In this document: in pieces, positions 1-9,160 of the stretch
Layout: every line of letters begins with the position of its first letter
Position numbering within the stretch: the stretch's first letter is position 1
NCBI GenBank assembly: GCA_902783345.1
Contig: CACZQI010000065.1
Location: 1-27,999 of the forward strand
DNA length: 27,999 bases
Direction of reading: 5' to 3'
Source: an uncultured Erysipelotrichaceae bacterium
GTDB taxonomy: Bacteria > Bacillota_I > Bacilli_A > RF39 > UBA660
The notes under the pieces: model-generated
Seen by the model: only the letters and a program-made list of their open reading frames with translations
Databases searched by the model: none
Told to the model about the DNA's origin: nothing
Made by a program: the position numbers and the translations under genes

Positions 1-28
1 AATAAATATTTATAGAAGGTGGTAAAAA

Positions 29-862
29 ATGAAAAAAGTATTATTAAGTTTAATTATGATAGGAGCTTTATTTTCTTTAACTGGATGTAATAAAGATGCT
101 AAAACTTTAAAAAATATAGTAAATAAATTAAATAATTTAACATCTTATAAAGAATTAAAAGCTATAGGTAATTTTAAAGAAAATGTTAATAAAAATGTTT
201 TAACAATTGAAGTTAATAATGATTTTGCTGAAGAAACTCACGAATTTGTTTTAAAAGATGGTTTTCTTTCTGTTGAAACTAATGAAAATGATACATATGG
301 AGCAATTTTATTTATGGAACTTGCAGAAGCTATTGCTGAAATAAATGGAATGGATTCTGATGCTATAAGTCCATATATAAATGGAGTAGTTACAGAAAAC
401 TTAAAAAGTGATTATGTAAAACATAGTGAAGAAAATGGTAAAACAAAATATTCTTTAAGTGTAAATAAGTTTGATATGGAACCTTTATTAAAACAAATGA
501 ATATTACAGAAAAAGATTTAGAATTCTTTGAAAAGTTTGATAATGAAGAAGAAAGTACTTCAGGTTTTGGAACTAAAGGTAATTTTGTTTATTATGTTAA
601 AGGTGATATAAATGAATCAGATATAATTTTTGCTGAAAGAAAAGGATTTAGTGATAGGGCTTATAGTAATTTGCTTACTCTAATTAAATACTTCTATGAA
701 AAAGATTATAATAATTTTGTTAGTAATTATCCTAAATTAGAAGAAAAATCTTTTGGTAAATTTACCATTAAATATCTATCAAACGATAATGAAGAAGTTA
801 AAGAATATTTTAGTAATTTTAATTTAAAAAATTATAAAGTATTACAAGTTCTTTATAAATAA
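29..862 (+). CDS. Lipoprotein of unknown function
   Basis: The 277-residue product begins with a short basic segment and a hydrophobic stretch ending in a lipobox, Leu-Thr-Gly-Cys, with the Cys at residue 20. It should therefore be lipidated and anchored on the outer face of the membrane after signal peptidase II cleavage. The mature part is rich in Asn, Lys, Glu and Asp, has no further membrane segment, and shows no motif I can name. The ATG at 29 follows a good ribosome site (AGAAGGTGG, 14-22), so the start is secure. A hairpin terminator overlaps the stop codon, so the gene ends its transcription unit. Its promoter lies before the window. No binding or catalytic function is claimed; solute-binding or quality-control roles are possible but unsupported. 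Confidence 0.85.
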   Translation: MKKVLLSLIMIGALFSLTGCNKDAKTLKNIVNKLNNLTSYKELKAIGNFKENVNKNVLTIEVNNDFAEETHEFVLKDGFLSVETNENDTYGAILFMELAEAIAEINGMDSDAISPYINGVVTENLKSDYVKHSEENGKTKYSLSVNKFDMEPLLKQMNITEKDLEFFEKFDNEEESTSGFGTKGNFVYYVKGDINESDIIFAERKGFSDRAYSNLLTLIKYFYEKDYNNFVSNYPKLEEKSFGKFTIKYLSNDNEEVKEYFSNFNLKNYKVLQVLYK

Positions 863-887
863 GGGCATTATGATGCTCTTTTATTTT
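861..887 (+). terminator. Intrinsic terminator after the lipoprotein gene
   Basis: The 8-bp stem AAGGGCAT (861-868) pairs with ATGCTCTT (873-880), with one G-U pair, around a TATG loop. A T-rich run follows (879-887). Confidence 0.75.
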
Positions 888-921
888 GTGTCAAAAAGTA
901 GTACAAAAGTTTGAATAAATG

Positions 922-950
922 TTTAACAAATTTTAAATATTTGATATAAT
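922..950 (+). promoter_or_regulatory. Sigma-A-type promoter for pcrA
   Basis: A perfect TATAAT (945-950) is preceded by TG one base upstream (extended -10). A weak -35, TTTAAC/TTAACA, lies at 922-928 with 16-17 bp spacing. It sits about 28 nt before the pcrA ATG. Confidence 0.7.
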
Positions 951-977
951 AATTTTACATGTAGAAAGTAGGCAATT

Positions 978-3056
978 ATGAATATTTTAGATAATTTAAA
1001 TAAAGAACAAATCGAAGCAGTTAAACAAATAGATGGACCAGTATTAGTAATGGCAGGAGCTGGTTCTGGTAAAACTAAAGTATTAACTCATCGTATTGCC
1101 TATTTAATTGAGCAAGGCATTCCAGATTATAATATATTAGCAATTACATTTACTAATAAGGCGGCTAAAGAAATGCGTGATAGAGTTAATTTACTTATAG
1201 AAGATCCTCGTAGTTTTATAGGAACTTTCCATTCATTTGGGCTTCGTATAATTAGAGAGAATAGTACTTATTTAAATTTACCAAGTAATTTTACAATAAT
1301 TGATAGTGATGATGCCTTAGTAATGATTAAAAAAATCCTTAAAGATTTAAATTTAGACCCTAAGCAGTATAGTCCTTCTTATATTAGAAATAGAATTAGT
1401 TTTATTAAAAATCAAATGCTTAGTGATATTGAAATAGATAAATTATTTAATACGACAATGGATAAAATAGTGGCTCAAATATATCATAAGTATAATAAAA
1501 AATTAATTGAAAATGCTTCAGTAGATTTTGATGATTTATTGCTTTTACCAGTTAGATTATTTGAAAAATATCCAGAAATATTAGAGCATTATCAAGATAA
1601 ATATAAATATCTTTTAATTGATGAATATCAAGATACTAATCCAGTACAATATAAGTTATCAGTAATGCTATCAAATAAATATAAAAATATTTTTGTAGTA
1701 GGTGATATGAACCAAAGCATTTATGCTTTTAGACAAGCTGATTATCGTAATATCGTTAATTTTGAAAATGATTTTAAAAATGCTAAAGTTATAAAACTTG
1801 AACATAATTATCGTAGTACTAATACAATACTAGAAGCAGCAAATGAAGTAATTAAGCATAATAAGGAAAGAAAAGATTTACGACTTTATTCTGATAAAGG
1901 AGAAGGAGTAAAGATTAAGTATTTACGTAGTTATGATGAAAAGCATGAAATCGCACTTGTGATAGATGAAATAAATGATTTATTAACTAAAGGTTATGAT
2001 TATAAAGATTTTGCTATCCTTTATAGAACCAATGGTCAATCTAGAGTTATAGAAGAAGTGTTTATTTCTAAAGGTATTCCTTATAAAGTATTTGGTAGTT
2101 ATTATTTCTATAATCGTAAAGAAATTAAAGATTTAATTAGTTATTTAAGACTTATTTATAATCCTAATGATGAAATAAGTTTAAGAAGAATTATAAATGT
2201 ACCTAAAAGAGGGATAGGAGATGTAGCGCTTCAAGATATTGAAAAAAGAGCAAATGAAGAAAATATTTCAATGTTTGAAGCATTAACTTCTAAAAAAGAA
2301 TTAGAATTTAAATCTTTAATTGAAGATTTAATTAAGAAAAGTGATAGTTTATCTTTAACCGAATTAATTGATGAAATTTTAGAAAAAACAGGTATTAAAA
2401 AAGAATTAGAATCTAGTAAATCTATTGAAGATGAAACAAGATTAGAGTTTTTAATGGAATTTAAATCAATTACGGCATCTTTTGAAGAAAGAACAGGTTC
2501 AGTTAATTTAGGTGATTTTTTAGAAGAAGTATCACTTATATCTGATATTTCTAATCATACGGAAGATGGTAATGCTGTAACATTAATGACTTTACATAGT
2601 GCTAAAGGGTTAGAATTTCCAGTAGTTTTCTTAGTTGGTATGGAAGAAGGAATATTTCCACATAATATGTCTATTATGGAAAATAACTTAGAAGAAGAGC
2701 GAAGACTATGTTACGTAGGTATTACAAGAGCCAAAGATAGATTATATTTAACTAATGCTAAAAGAAGAATGCTTTATGGTAAAGATAATATCAATATGCC
2801 ATCAAGATTTATTTCGGAAATAGATTCTAAATTACTAGAAAAAAATGAAAAAGAAGAAAAAGAATTAAAGTTTACTGTAAAAGAAGAAATGTATACAGAA
2901 GATAATAATGATATTGTAAAAGGTTCTGTCATTGAGCATGAACAATATGGAATTGGTGCAGTTACTAAAGTAGAAGGTTCTTTAATTGAAGTAGCCTTTA
3001 AAACTGGCATTAAAAAACTTATGAAAAATCATAAAAGCATTAAGAAAATATCGTAA
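978..3056 (+). CDS. pcrA: ATP-dependent DNA helicase PcrA (UvrD/Rep family)
   Basis: This 3'-5' superfamily 1A helicase acts in repair, rolling-circle replication and removal of RecA and stalled polymerase. All signature motifs are visible in order: Walker A GAGSGKT (residues 27-33), motif Ia TFTNKAAKEM, motif II IDEYQDTN (DE at 215-216), motif III GDMNQSIYAFRQ, motif IV NYRST, motif V TLHSAKGLEF and motif VI YVGITRA. The C-terminus holds the PcrA-type tail with HEQYGIGAV, which in relatives contacts RNA polymerase. At 692 residues it is slightly shorter than the roughly 720-740 usual in Bacilli, mostly in the linker before the tail. The start follows AAAGTAGG. It lies directly before ligA, as in Bacillus, though pcrB is not upstream. 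Confidence 0.97.
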   Translation: MNILDNLNKEQIEAVKQIDGPVLVMAGAGSGKTKVLTHRIAYLIEQGIPDYNILAITFTNKAAKEMRDRVNLLIEDPRSFIGTFHSFGLRIIRENSTYLNLPSNFTIIDSDDALVMIKKILKDLNLDPKQYSPSYIRNRISFIKNQMLSDIEIDKLFNTTMDKIVAQIYHKYNKKLIENASVDFDDLLLLPVRLFEKYPEILEHYQDKYKYLLIDEYQDTNPVQYKLSVMLSNKYKNIFVVGDMNQSIYAFRQADYRNIVNFENDFKNAKVIKLEHNYRSTNTILEAANEVIKHNKERKDLRLYSDKGEGVKIKYLRSYDEKHEIALVIDEINDLLTKGYDYKDFAILYRTNGQSRVIEEVFISKGIPYKVFGSYYFYNRKEIKDLISYLRLIYNPNDEISLRRIINVPKRGIGDVALQDIEKRANEENISMFEALTSKKELEFKSLIEDLIKKSDSLSLTELIDEILEKTGIKKELESSKSIEDETRLEFLMEFKSITASFEERTGSVNLGDFLEEVSLISDISNHTEDGNAVTLMTLHSAKGLEFPVVFLVGMEEGIFPHNMSIMENNLEEERRLCYVGITRAKDRLYLTNAKRRMLYGKDNINMPSRFISEIDSKLLEKNEKEEKELKFTVKEEMYTEDNNDIVKGSVIEHEQYGIGAVTKVEGSLIEVAFKTGIKKLMKNHKSIKKIS

Positions 3057-3067
3057 ATAATAATCTT

Positions 3068-3106
3068 AAAAGGAGATAAAAATCTTTATAAAAATCTTCT
3101 TTTTTT
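3068..3106 (+). terminator. Probable intrinsic terminator after pcrA
   Basis: AAAGGAGAT (3069-3077) pairs with ATCTTCTTT (3094-3102), with one G-U pair, over a 16-nt loop, followed by a run of seven T. The long loop may make it leaky, so pcrA and ligA may be partly co-transcribed. Confidence 0.5.
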
Positions 3107-3107
3107 G

Positions 3108-3113
3108 TATAAT
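3108..3113 (+). promoter_or_regulatory. -10 element before ligA
   Basis: A perfect TATAAT lies 20 nt before the ligA ATG, which would put the start of transcription just before the GAGGGTG ribosome site. No convincing -35 is seen, since 3085-3090 (TTTATA) is weak. Confidence 0.45.
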
Positions 3114-3118
3114 AATAA

Positions 3119-5132
<2,014 letters not shown>

Positions 5133-5133
<1 letters not shown>

Positions 5134-5159
5134 TGGCTGAATTTTATTTTTGCTATAAT
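5133..5159 (+). promoter_or_regulatory. Extended -10 promoter for the BRO-N gene
   Basis: TGC-TATAAT (5151-5159) is a full extended -10. TTGGCT (5133-5138) is a possible -35 with a short 15-bp spacer. It gives a leader of about 48 nt before the ATG at 5214. Confidence 0.65.
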
Positions 5160-5213
5160 AGTTTATATCATGGTGATAATTAAAATATTTTATTGAATGA
5201 TAGGGGAATAGGA

Positions 5214-5534
5214 ATGAATCAAGATAAAATGCATTTAGTTAATAAATTATTTAACAATGAAACAATTAGAACAGTTTGGGATGCTGAAAAAGAAAAATAC
5301 TATATTAGTGTCGTAGATATAGTGAGCGTTTTAGCTGAAAGCAAAAATCCTCAAGTGTATTGGAGAGTACTTAAAAAAAGGCTCAAAGATGAGGGAAATG
5401 AAACCGTTACAAATTGTAACGGTTTGAAATTAAAAGCTCAAGATGGTAAATATCGTATGACTGATGTTGTTGATATTGAAGGAATGTTTAGAATTATTGA
5501 ATCAATTCTAGAACTTTTGTTTTGTTTGAATTAA
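5214..5534 (+). pseudogene. BRO-N family (phage-antirepressor-like) gene, 3'-truncated
   Basis: The 106 residues match the BRO-N type of antirepressor-like DNA-binding domain: TIRTVWD, YYISVVDIVSVL, NPQVYWRVLKKRL, VTNCNGLKL, DGKYRMTDV and FRIIESI. Full-length relatives continue after ESI with a conserved Pro-Ser-Pro-Lys-Ala-Glu stretch and a longer C-terminus. Here the frame passes into an unrelated short tail and stops, and no continuation is seen in other frames, so the gene looks 3'-deleted. The ATG at 5214 is preferred over an upstream TTG at 5193 because AGGGGAA (5202-5208) lies just before it. It has its own promoter, no phage genes around it, and a 25-bp internal palindrome. It might still encode a working N-terminal domain; the original function is unknown. 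Confidence 0.75.
5401..5425. repeat. Perfect 25-bp palindrome inside the BRO-N gene
   Basis: AAACCGTTACAA (5401-5412) and its exact reverse complement TTGTAACGGTTT (5414-5425) flank a single A. It spans codons 63-71, coding for the Thr-Val-Thr-Asn-Cys-Asn-Gly segment. As RNA it would form a 10-bp stem with a 5-nt loop. No T-run follows, so it is not a terminator. Confidence 0.9.
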
Positions 5535-5554
5535 AACACTATGTATTGTATAAT
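5526..5554 (+). promoter_or_regulatory. Sigma-A-type promoter for the 5.6-8.9 kb operon
   Basis: TTGAAT (5526-5531) is separated by 17 bp from a perfect TATAAT (5549-5554). The -35 lies in the last codons of the truncated BRO-N frame. Confidence 0.8.
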
Positions 5555-5574
5555 ATTATTGCGAGGTGGAATAT

Positions 5575-6051
5575 ATGAAAAAATTAAAGGGGTTCTATCG
5601 AAACAATCGTATTTATTGTATTTTAATGGGAGTGAGTTTATTTTGCTTGCTATTAATCGCGCTTGCATTTTTTATGTTTTTCTTAAATCAAACTAAAACT
5701 GATTCATATGGAAGCAGATTAAATGGCATTGAAAATGTTGAAATAACTAAAGAACATAAAGATGAAATTATATCTTTTATCACAAGTGAAGAAAAAGTTG
5801 ATAAAGCAAGTATTAATATTAAAGGCAAAATAATATATATAAATGTATATTTAAATGGTGGTAAAGTTGATGATGCTCAAAGTTTAGCAATTAAAGCCTT
5901 AGAGAAATTTACTGAAGATGAAAAGAATTTCTATGATATTAATTATGCCTTTGCATTAACAACACCTGATGAAAATAGTGCCTTCCCAATTATGGGTTAT
6001 AAAAAGAGTGATAAGACTATTATATCTTGGACGAAAGTAAATGGTGACTAA
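5575..6051 (+). CDS. Small single-pass membrane protein, unknown function
   Basis: The start is taken at the ATG at 5575, giving 158 residues, because a GTG at 5566 lies within the ribosome site GAGGTGG (5563-5569). The product has a basic N-terminus, one transmembrane segment at about residues 15-37 ending before NQTKTD, and an extracytoplasmic part of about 115 residues that looks like a small alpha/beta domain. I recognise no family. It is first in an operon: its stop overlaps the start of the next gene in a TAATG arrangement, so translation is probably coupled to the two-domain sensor that follows. A role as partner or ligand-binding accessory of that sensor is inference only. Confidence 0.85.
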   Translation: MKKLKGFYRNNRIYCILMGVSLFCLLLIALAFFMFFLNQTKTDSYGSRLNGIENVEITKEHKDEIISFITSEEKVDKASINIKGKIIYINVYLNGGKVDDAQSLAIKALEKFTEDEKNFYDINYAFALTTPDENSAFPIMGYKKSDKTIISWTKVNGD

Positions 6052-8081
6052 TGAAAAAAATTAAAAAAATAATAATTAGTATATTATTAAGTATACTTTT
6101 TATTTCTTTAGGAATATTTATTTATTATAAAGTTTTTTATAATGCTAATAAGTTAAATTTAACCGAAAAAGAATGGTTAAATAAAAATAAATCTTCAATG
6201 ATTACTTTTAATATACCTAATGATTTAAATGTATTTGCTGCATCTGGTAAAGGAGTTTTTTATGACTTTTTAAATGGCCTTGCTCAAGATAATGAAATGA
6301 AGATTAATAAAAATGTCGTATCTTTAAATGAAGAAAATGGCCTTGGTTTTGTAGTAAATAAAAGTATGGATCAAAATGATTTATTAATATTTAAAGATCA
6401 TTTTGTAATAGTAGGTAAAGAATATAGTAGTATTAATAGTTTATTAGATTTAAATGGACAAACTGTTGGTGGTTTAGCCGATGGAATTGGAAGATTAACT
6501 GCAAATCATAAAACAAGTATTAACTTTGAAGGATCAGAAAATAAAGAAGCACTTATTGATAACTTAAAAAATGATAAAGTTAAATATATACTTGTGCCAC
6601 TTAATGAATATGTGGATGAAATTCTAGCTAATAGTTTTAAAATTATTTATCATATTGATGATTTGAATAACTATTATTATATTAATTTAGGTAGTGATAA
6701 AACTTTAAATTCAATTGTTCAAAAATATTATAATGAATGGATGAATAATAAATTTAAAGATAGTTATTATGATAATTTATTTAATGTCTTTATTGATAAA
6801 CTTCAAATTAGTCAAATAGATTTAGATAAGTTAACAAATCGTAATTATACTTATGGTTTTGTAAGTGAAATACCATTTCAAACTTTAAATAGTTCCAAAA
6901 CAGGTGGTAAATTATTAGAATATACACAAAATTTTAGTAATTTTTCTGGAGCAACTTTTACTTATACTAAATTTAAAAATAGCACTGAGCTTATTAAAGC
7001 ATATGATAAGGGAAAAGTAGATTTATTATTTGATAATACTTCTAATACAGTTAAAGGTGCTAAAATCAATACTAATATAAATAATAATTTAGTAGTTATT
7101 GGGCCATTATCTAATGCATTTAAAGTTAGCAGTTTAGATGATTTAAAAAATATTACAGTCTATACTCTTAAAGATAGTTTATTGGCTAGTAAACTTAAAA
7201 ATAATAATATAAATTTAAAGTATGTTAAAAATGAAAAAGAATTAATTAAAATGGCACATAAAAATAATTATGTGGCTTTAAGTACAGAAGCATATGAATA
7301 TTTAAAAAATAATAAAATTAAAAATTATTCTGTTGTTTATGAAGATTATTTTGAAAATTATAGTTTTAAATATCAAAACAATAATGATACGTTCTATAAA
7401 TTATTTAGTAATTATGTAGGATTTTTAAGTGATTATGAGATGAATAATTTAGGTTTAATATCATTTAAAAATGCAGAATCAAGTGGTAATTTAATTAGTA
7501 CTGTTGCTAAATATATTTTACTTTCTATATCTGTGTGTGTTGTAATTATTGGTATCTTTATAACAAGTCGAAAACAACTTAAAATTAATACAAAACGTAT
7601 TAGAAAAGATGAAAAGTTAAAATATATTGATATGCTTACATCACTTAAAAATCGTAATTATTTAAGTGAAAGAATAAATATTTGGAATGAAAATACAATT
7701 TATCCTCAAGCTATTATTGTTATAGATTTAAATAATATTAAATATTTAAATGATACCTTTGGTTCAAAAGAAGGCGATAAACAAATAATGGCTGCAGCAA
7801 ATATTCTTCATCAAACTCAACTTGATAATACGGAAATAATGCGTACTGATGGAAATGAATTTACCATTTATTTAGTAGGTTATAATGAAAAACAAGTTGT
7901 TAACTATTTGAAAAAATTAGTTAAAGAGTTTAATGATTTACCTTATGAATATGGGGCTGCTTTTGGATTTAGTATGATTGTTGATGATTTAAAATTAATA
8001 GATGACGCTATCAATGAAGCAACACTTCAAATGAGAGAAAATAAGGAAATTGAAAATGAAAAATCTAATGGAGAAAACTAG
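6051..8081 (+). CDS. Membrane sensor: tandem SBP-like domains plus degenerate GGDEF domain
   Basis: The 676-residue product has an N-terminal membrane segment (about 5-27), an extracytoplasmic region of about 440 residues that reads as two periplasmic-binding-protein-like units (about 40-240 and 265-470, the latter beginning YGFVSEIPF), a second membrane segment (about 486-508), and a cytoplasmic GGDEF-family domain. That domain keeps the DxLTSLKNRNYL entry, a VIDLNNIKYLND strand and a later FGFSMI segment. Its signature reads Asp-Gly-Asn-Glu-Phe (residues 600-604) instead of Gly-Gly-Asp-Glu-Phe, and the DxD pair before it is DLN. Diguanylate cyclase activity is therefore doubtful; it may instead bind GTP or c-di-GMP, or signal by contact. 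No HTH or EAL domain follows. Its start overlaps the previous stop by one base. Confidence 0.8.
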   Translation: MKKIKKIIISILLSILFISLGIFIYYKVFYNANKLNLTEKEWLNKNKSSMITFNIPNDLNVFAASGKGVFYDFLNGLAQDNEMKINKNVVSLNEENGLGFVVNKSMDQNDLLIFKDHFVIVGKEYSSINSLLDLNGQTVGGLADGIGRLTANHKTSINFEGSENKEALIDNLKNDKVKYILVPLNEYVDEILANSFKIIYHIDDLNNYYYINLGSDKTLNSIVQKYYNEWMNNKFKDSYYDNLFNVFIDKLQISQIDLDKLTNRNYTYGFVSEIPFQTLNSSKTGGKLLEYTQNFSNFSGATFTYTKFKNSTELIKAYDKGKVDLLFDNTSNTVKGAKINTNINNNLVVIGPLSNAFKVSSLDDLKNITVYTLKDSLLASKLKNNNINLKYVKNEKELIKMAHKNNYVALSTEAYEYLKNNKIKNYSVVYEDYFENYSFKYQNNNDTFYKLFSNYVGFLSDYEMNNLGLISFKNAESSGNLISTVAKYILLSISVCVVIIGIFITSRKQLKINTKRIRKDEKLKYIDMLTSLKNRNYLSERINIWNENTIYPQAIIVIDLNNIKYLNDTFGSKEGDKQIMAAANILHQTQLDNTEIMRTDGNEFTIYLVGYNEKQVVNYLKKLVKEFNDLPYEYGAAFGFSMIVDDLKLIDDAINEATLQMRENKEIENEKSNGEN

Positions 8082-8931
8082 TAGTCATTTTAAAAGAAGA
8101 AAGAAGCAAGCAGTAGCCTTTTTTAAAAAAGTATGGGAAATATTAAATAGACCTGAAATGGCAGTATTACCTGGGCAACTTGCTTTTTTCTTAATCTTAT
8201 CTTTAGTACCTATTATAACTTTAATCGGATTTGTGGCTTCTTCTTTTAATATGTCAATTAACTATTTAATTGAACTTATTAAACTTAATTTTAGTGATGA
8301 AGTAGTTAATGCAATTGTGCCTATAGTTGATGGTACTGGTTTAGATGTTAATTTAATTATTATGTTTATTGTTATGTTTTATTTTGCGGCTAATGGTCCT
8401 GCTTCAATTATATATACAGCTAATGAAATTCATGGGATTAAACAATCTAGTTGGATTATTAGAAGAATTAAAGCATTAATTATAACTTTAATATTAGTAA
8501 TTTTATATCTATTTGTATTATTTGTTCCAGTTTTAGGTGAAAAGATTATTAATGCAGTTGATTATTTTCATATTAAATCTATACTTGTAAATATCTTAGA
8601 GATTTTAAGAGGACCGATATCATGGGTAATAATATTTGTCTTTATTAAGACAATATTTACTTTAGCACCGGATAAAAAAATGCCGGGTTCAAGAATTAAT
8701 TTAGGGGCGATATTTACTACTTTTGGATGGGTTTTAATGACTGCAATATATAGTTACTATGTTTCTAATTTTGCTAGATATGATTTATTTTATGCTGGTC
8801 TATCTAATATAGCAATATTAATGTTATGGATTTATCTTTTAAGTTATATTTTAGTAATTGGACTTAGCCTTACTACTAAAGTTAATTATGAAGATTTGGA
8901 AAAAACAGGTTCTATAACTGAAGAAGTTTAA
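8056..8931 (+). CDS. YihY/virulence factor BrkB family membrane protein
   Basis: The 291-residue product is an integral membrane protein of about six helices with the family features: an amphipathic basic N-terminus, the LPGQLAFFLILSLVPII first helix, the FYFAANGPASIIYTAN segment, a PDKKMPGSRINLGAIFTTFGW loop and a last helix with LMLWIYLLSYILVIG. Such proteins were once called RNase BN by mistake; their true function is unsettled, with transport or envelope roles proposed. I use the ATG at 8056, preceded by AAGGAAA (8043-8049), over an upstream TTG at 8050 and a downstream ATG at 8068 without a ribosome site. The frame overlaps the end of the sensor gene by 26 bp, so the two are co-transcribed. 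Confidence 0.88.
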   Translation: MKNLMEKTSSHFKRRKKQAVAFFKKVWEILNRPEMAVLPGQLAFFLILSLVPIITLIGFVASSFNMSINYLIELIKLNFSDEVVNAIVPIVDGTGLDVNLIIMFIVMFYFAANGPASIIYTANEIHGIKQSSWIIRRIKALIITLILVILYLFVLFVPVLGEKIINAVDYFHIKSILVNILEILRGPISWVIIFVFIKTIFTLAPDKKMPGSRINLGAIFTTFGWVLMTAIYSYYVSNFARYDLFYAGLSNIAILMLWIYLLSYILVIGLSLTTKVNYEDLEKTGSITEEV

Positions 8932-9034
8932 GTACATAATAATAACATGTACACGAATATTACTTAGTACATTTTAATCTTACAATCATCAATCTAGTTT
9001 CTTGTGAACTAACGATATTGTAAAGTAATATTTG
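8932..9034 (+). other. Non-coding gap with nested inverted repeats
   Basis: No gene is seen between 8932 and 9160. The first 100 bases hold several inverted repeats: GTACAT (8932-8937) with ATGTAC (8947-8952), and a second GTACAT (8967-8972) that could pair with the same ATGTAC; AATATTACTT (8956-8965) with AAGTAATATT (9023-9032); inside that, TACAAT (8981-8986) with ATTGTA (9017-9022); and TAGTT (8995-8999) with AACTA (9007-9011). Together these can fold as one long nested hairpin that ends just before a terminator. It may be a structured 3' UTR or a small RNA; no known class is recognised. Confidence 0.4.
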
Positions 9035-9067
9035 AGAAGTAATAGATTATTTTATTACTTCTTTTTT
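9035..9067 (+). terminator. Intrinsic terminator after the YihY-family gene
   Basis: The 10-bp perfect stem AGAAGTAATA (9035-9044) pairs with TATTACTTCT (9053-9062) around an 8-nt loop, followed by a T-run to 9067. Confidence 0.85.
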
Positions 9068-9126
9068 ATTATATAATTCTATAATAATATTATTTAATGG
9101 TTTTTCTGTACTTTTAAAGTAATTTG

Positions 9127-9135
9127 TGGTATTAT
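9127..9135 (+). promoter_or_regulatory. Extended -10 promoter for the L,D-transpeptidase gene
   Basis: TGG-TATTAT (9127-9135) is an extended -10 about 25 nt before the ATG. No good -35 is visible. Confidence 0.45.
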
Positions 9136-9160
9136 ATTAATTCAATTAAAGGGGGAAAAT

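Noticed and set aside
2774..3010. Open frame of 78 codons on the - strand inside pcrA
   Set aside because: It lies wholly antisense to the well-supported helicase, has no ribosome site and shows no family pattern.
5193..5213. TTG start adding seven residues to the BRO-N frame
   Set aside because: The ribosome site AGGGGAA lies between this TTG and the ATG at 5214, so it serves the ATG.
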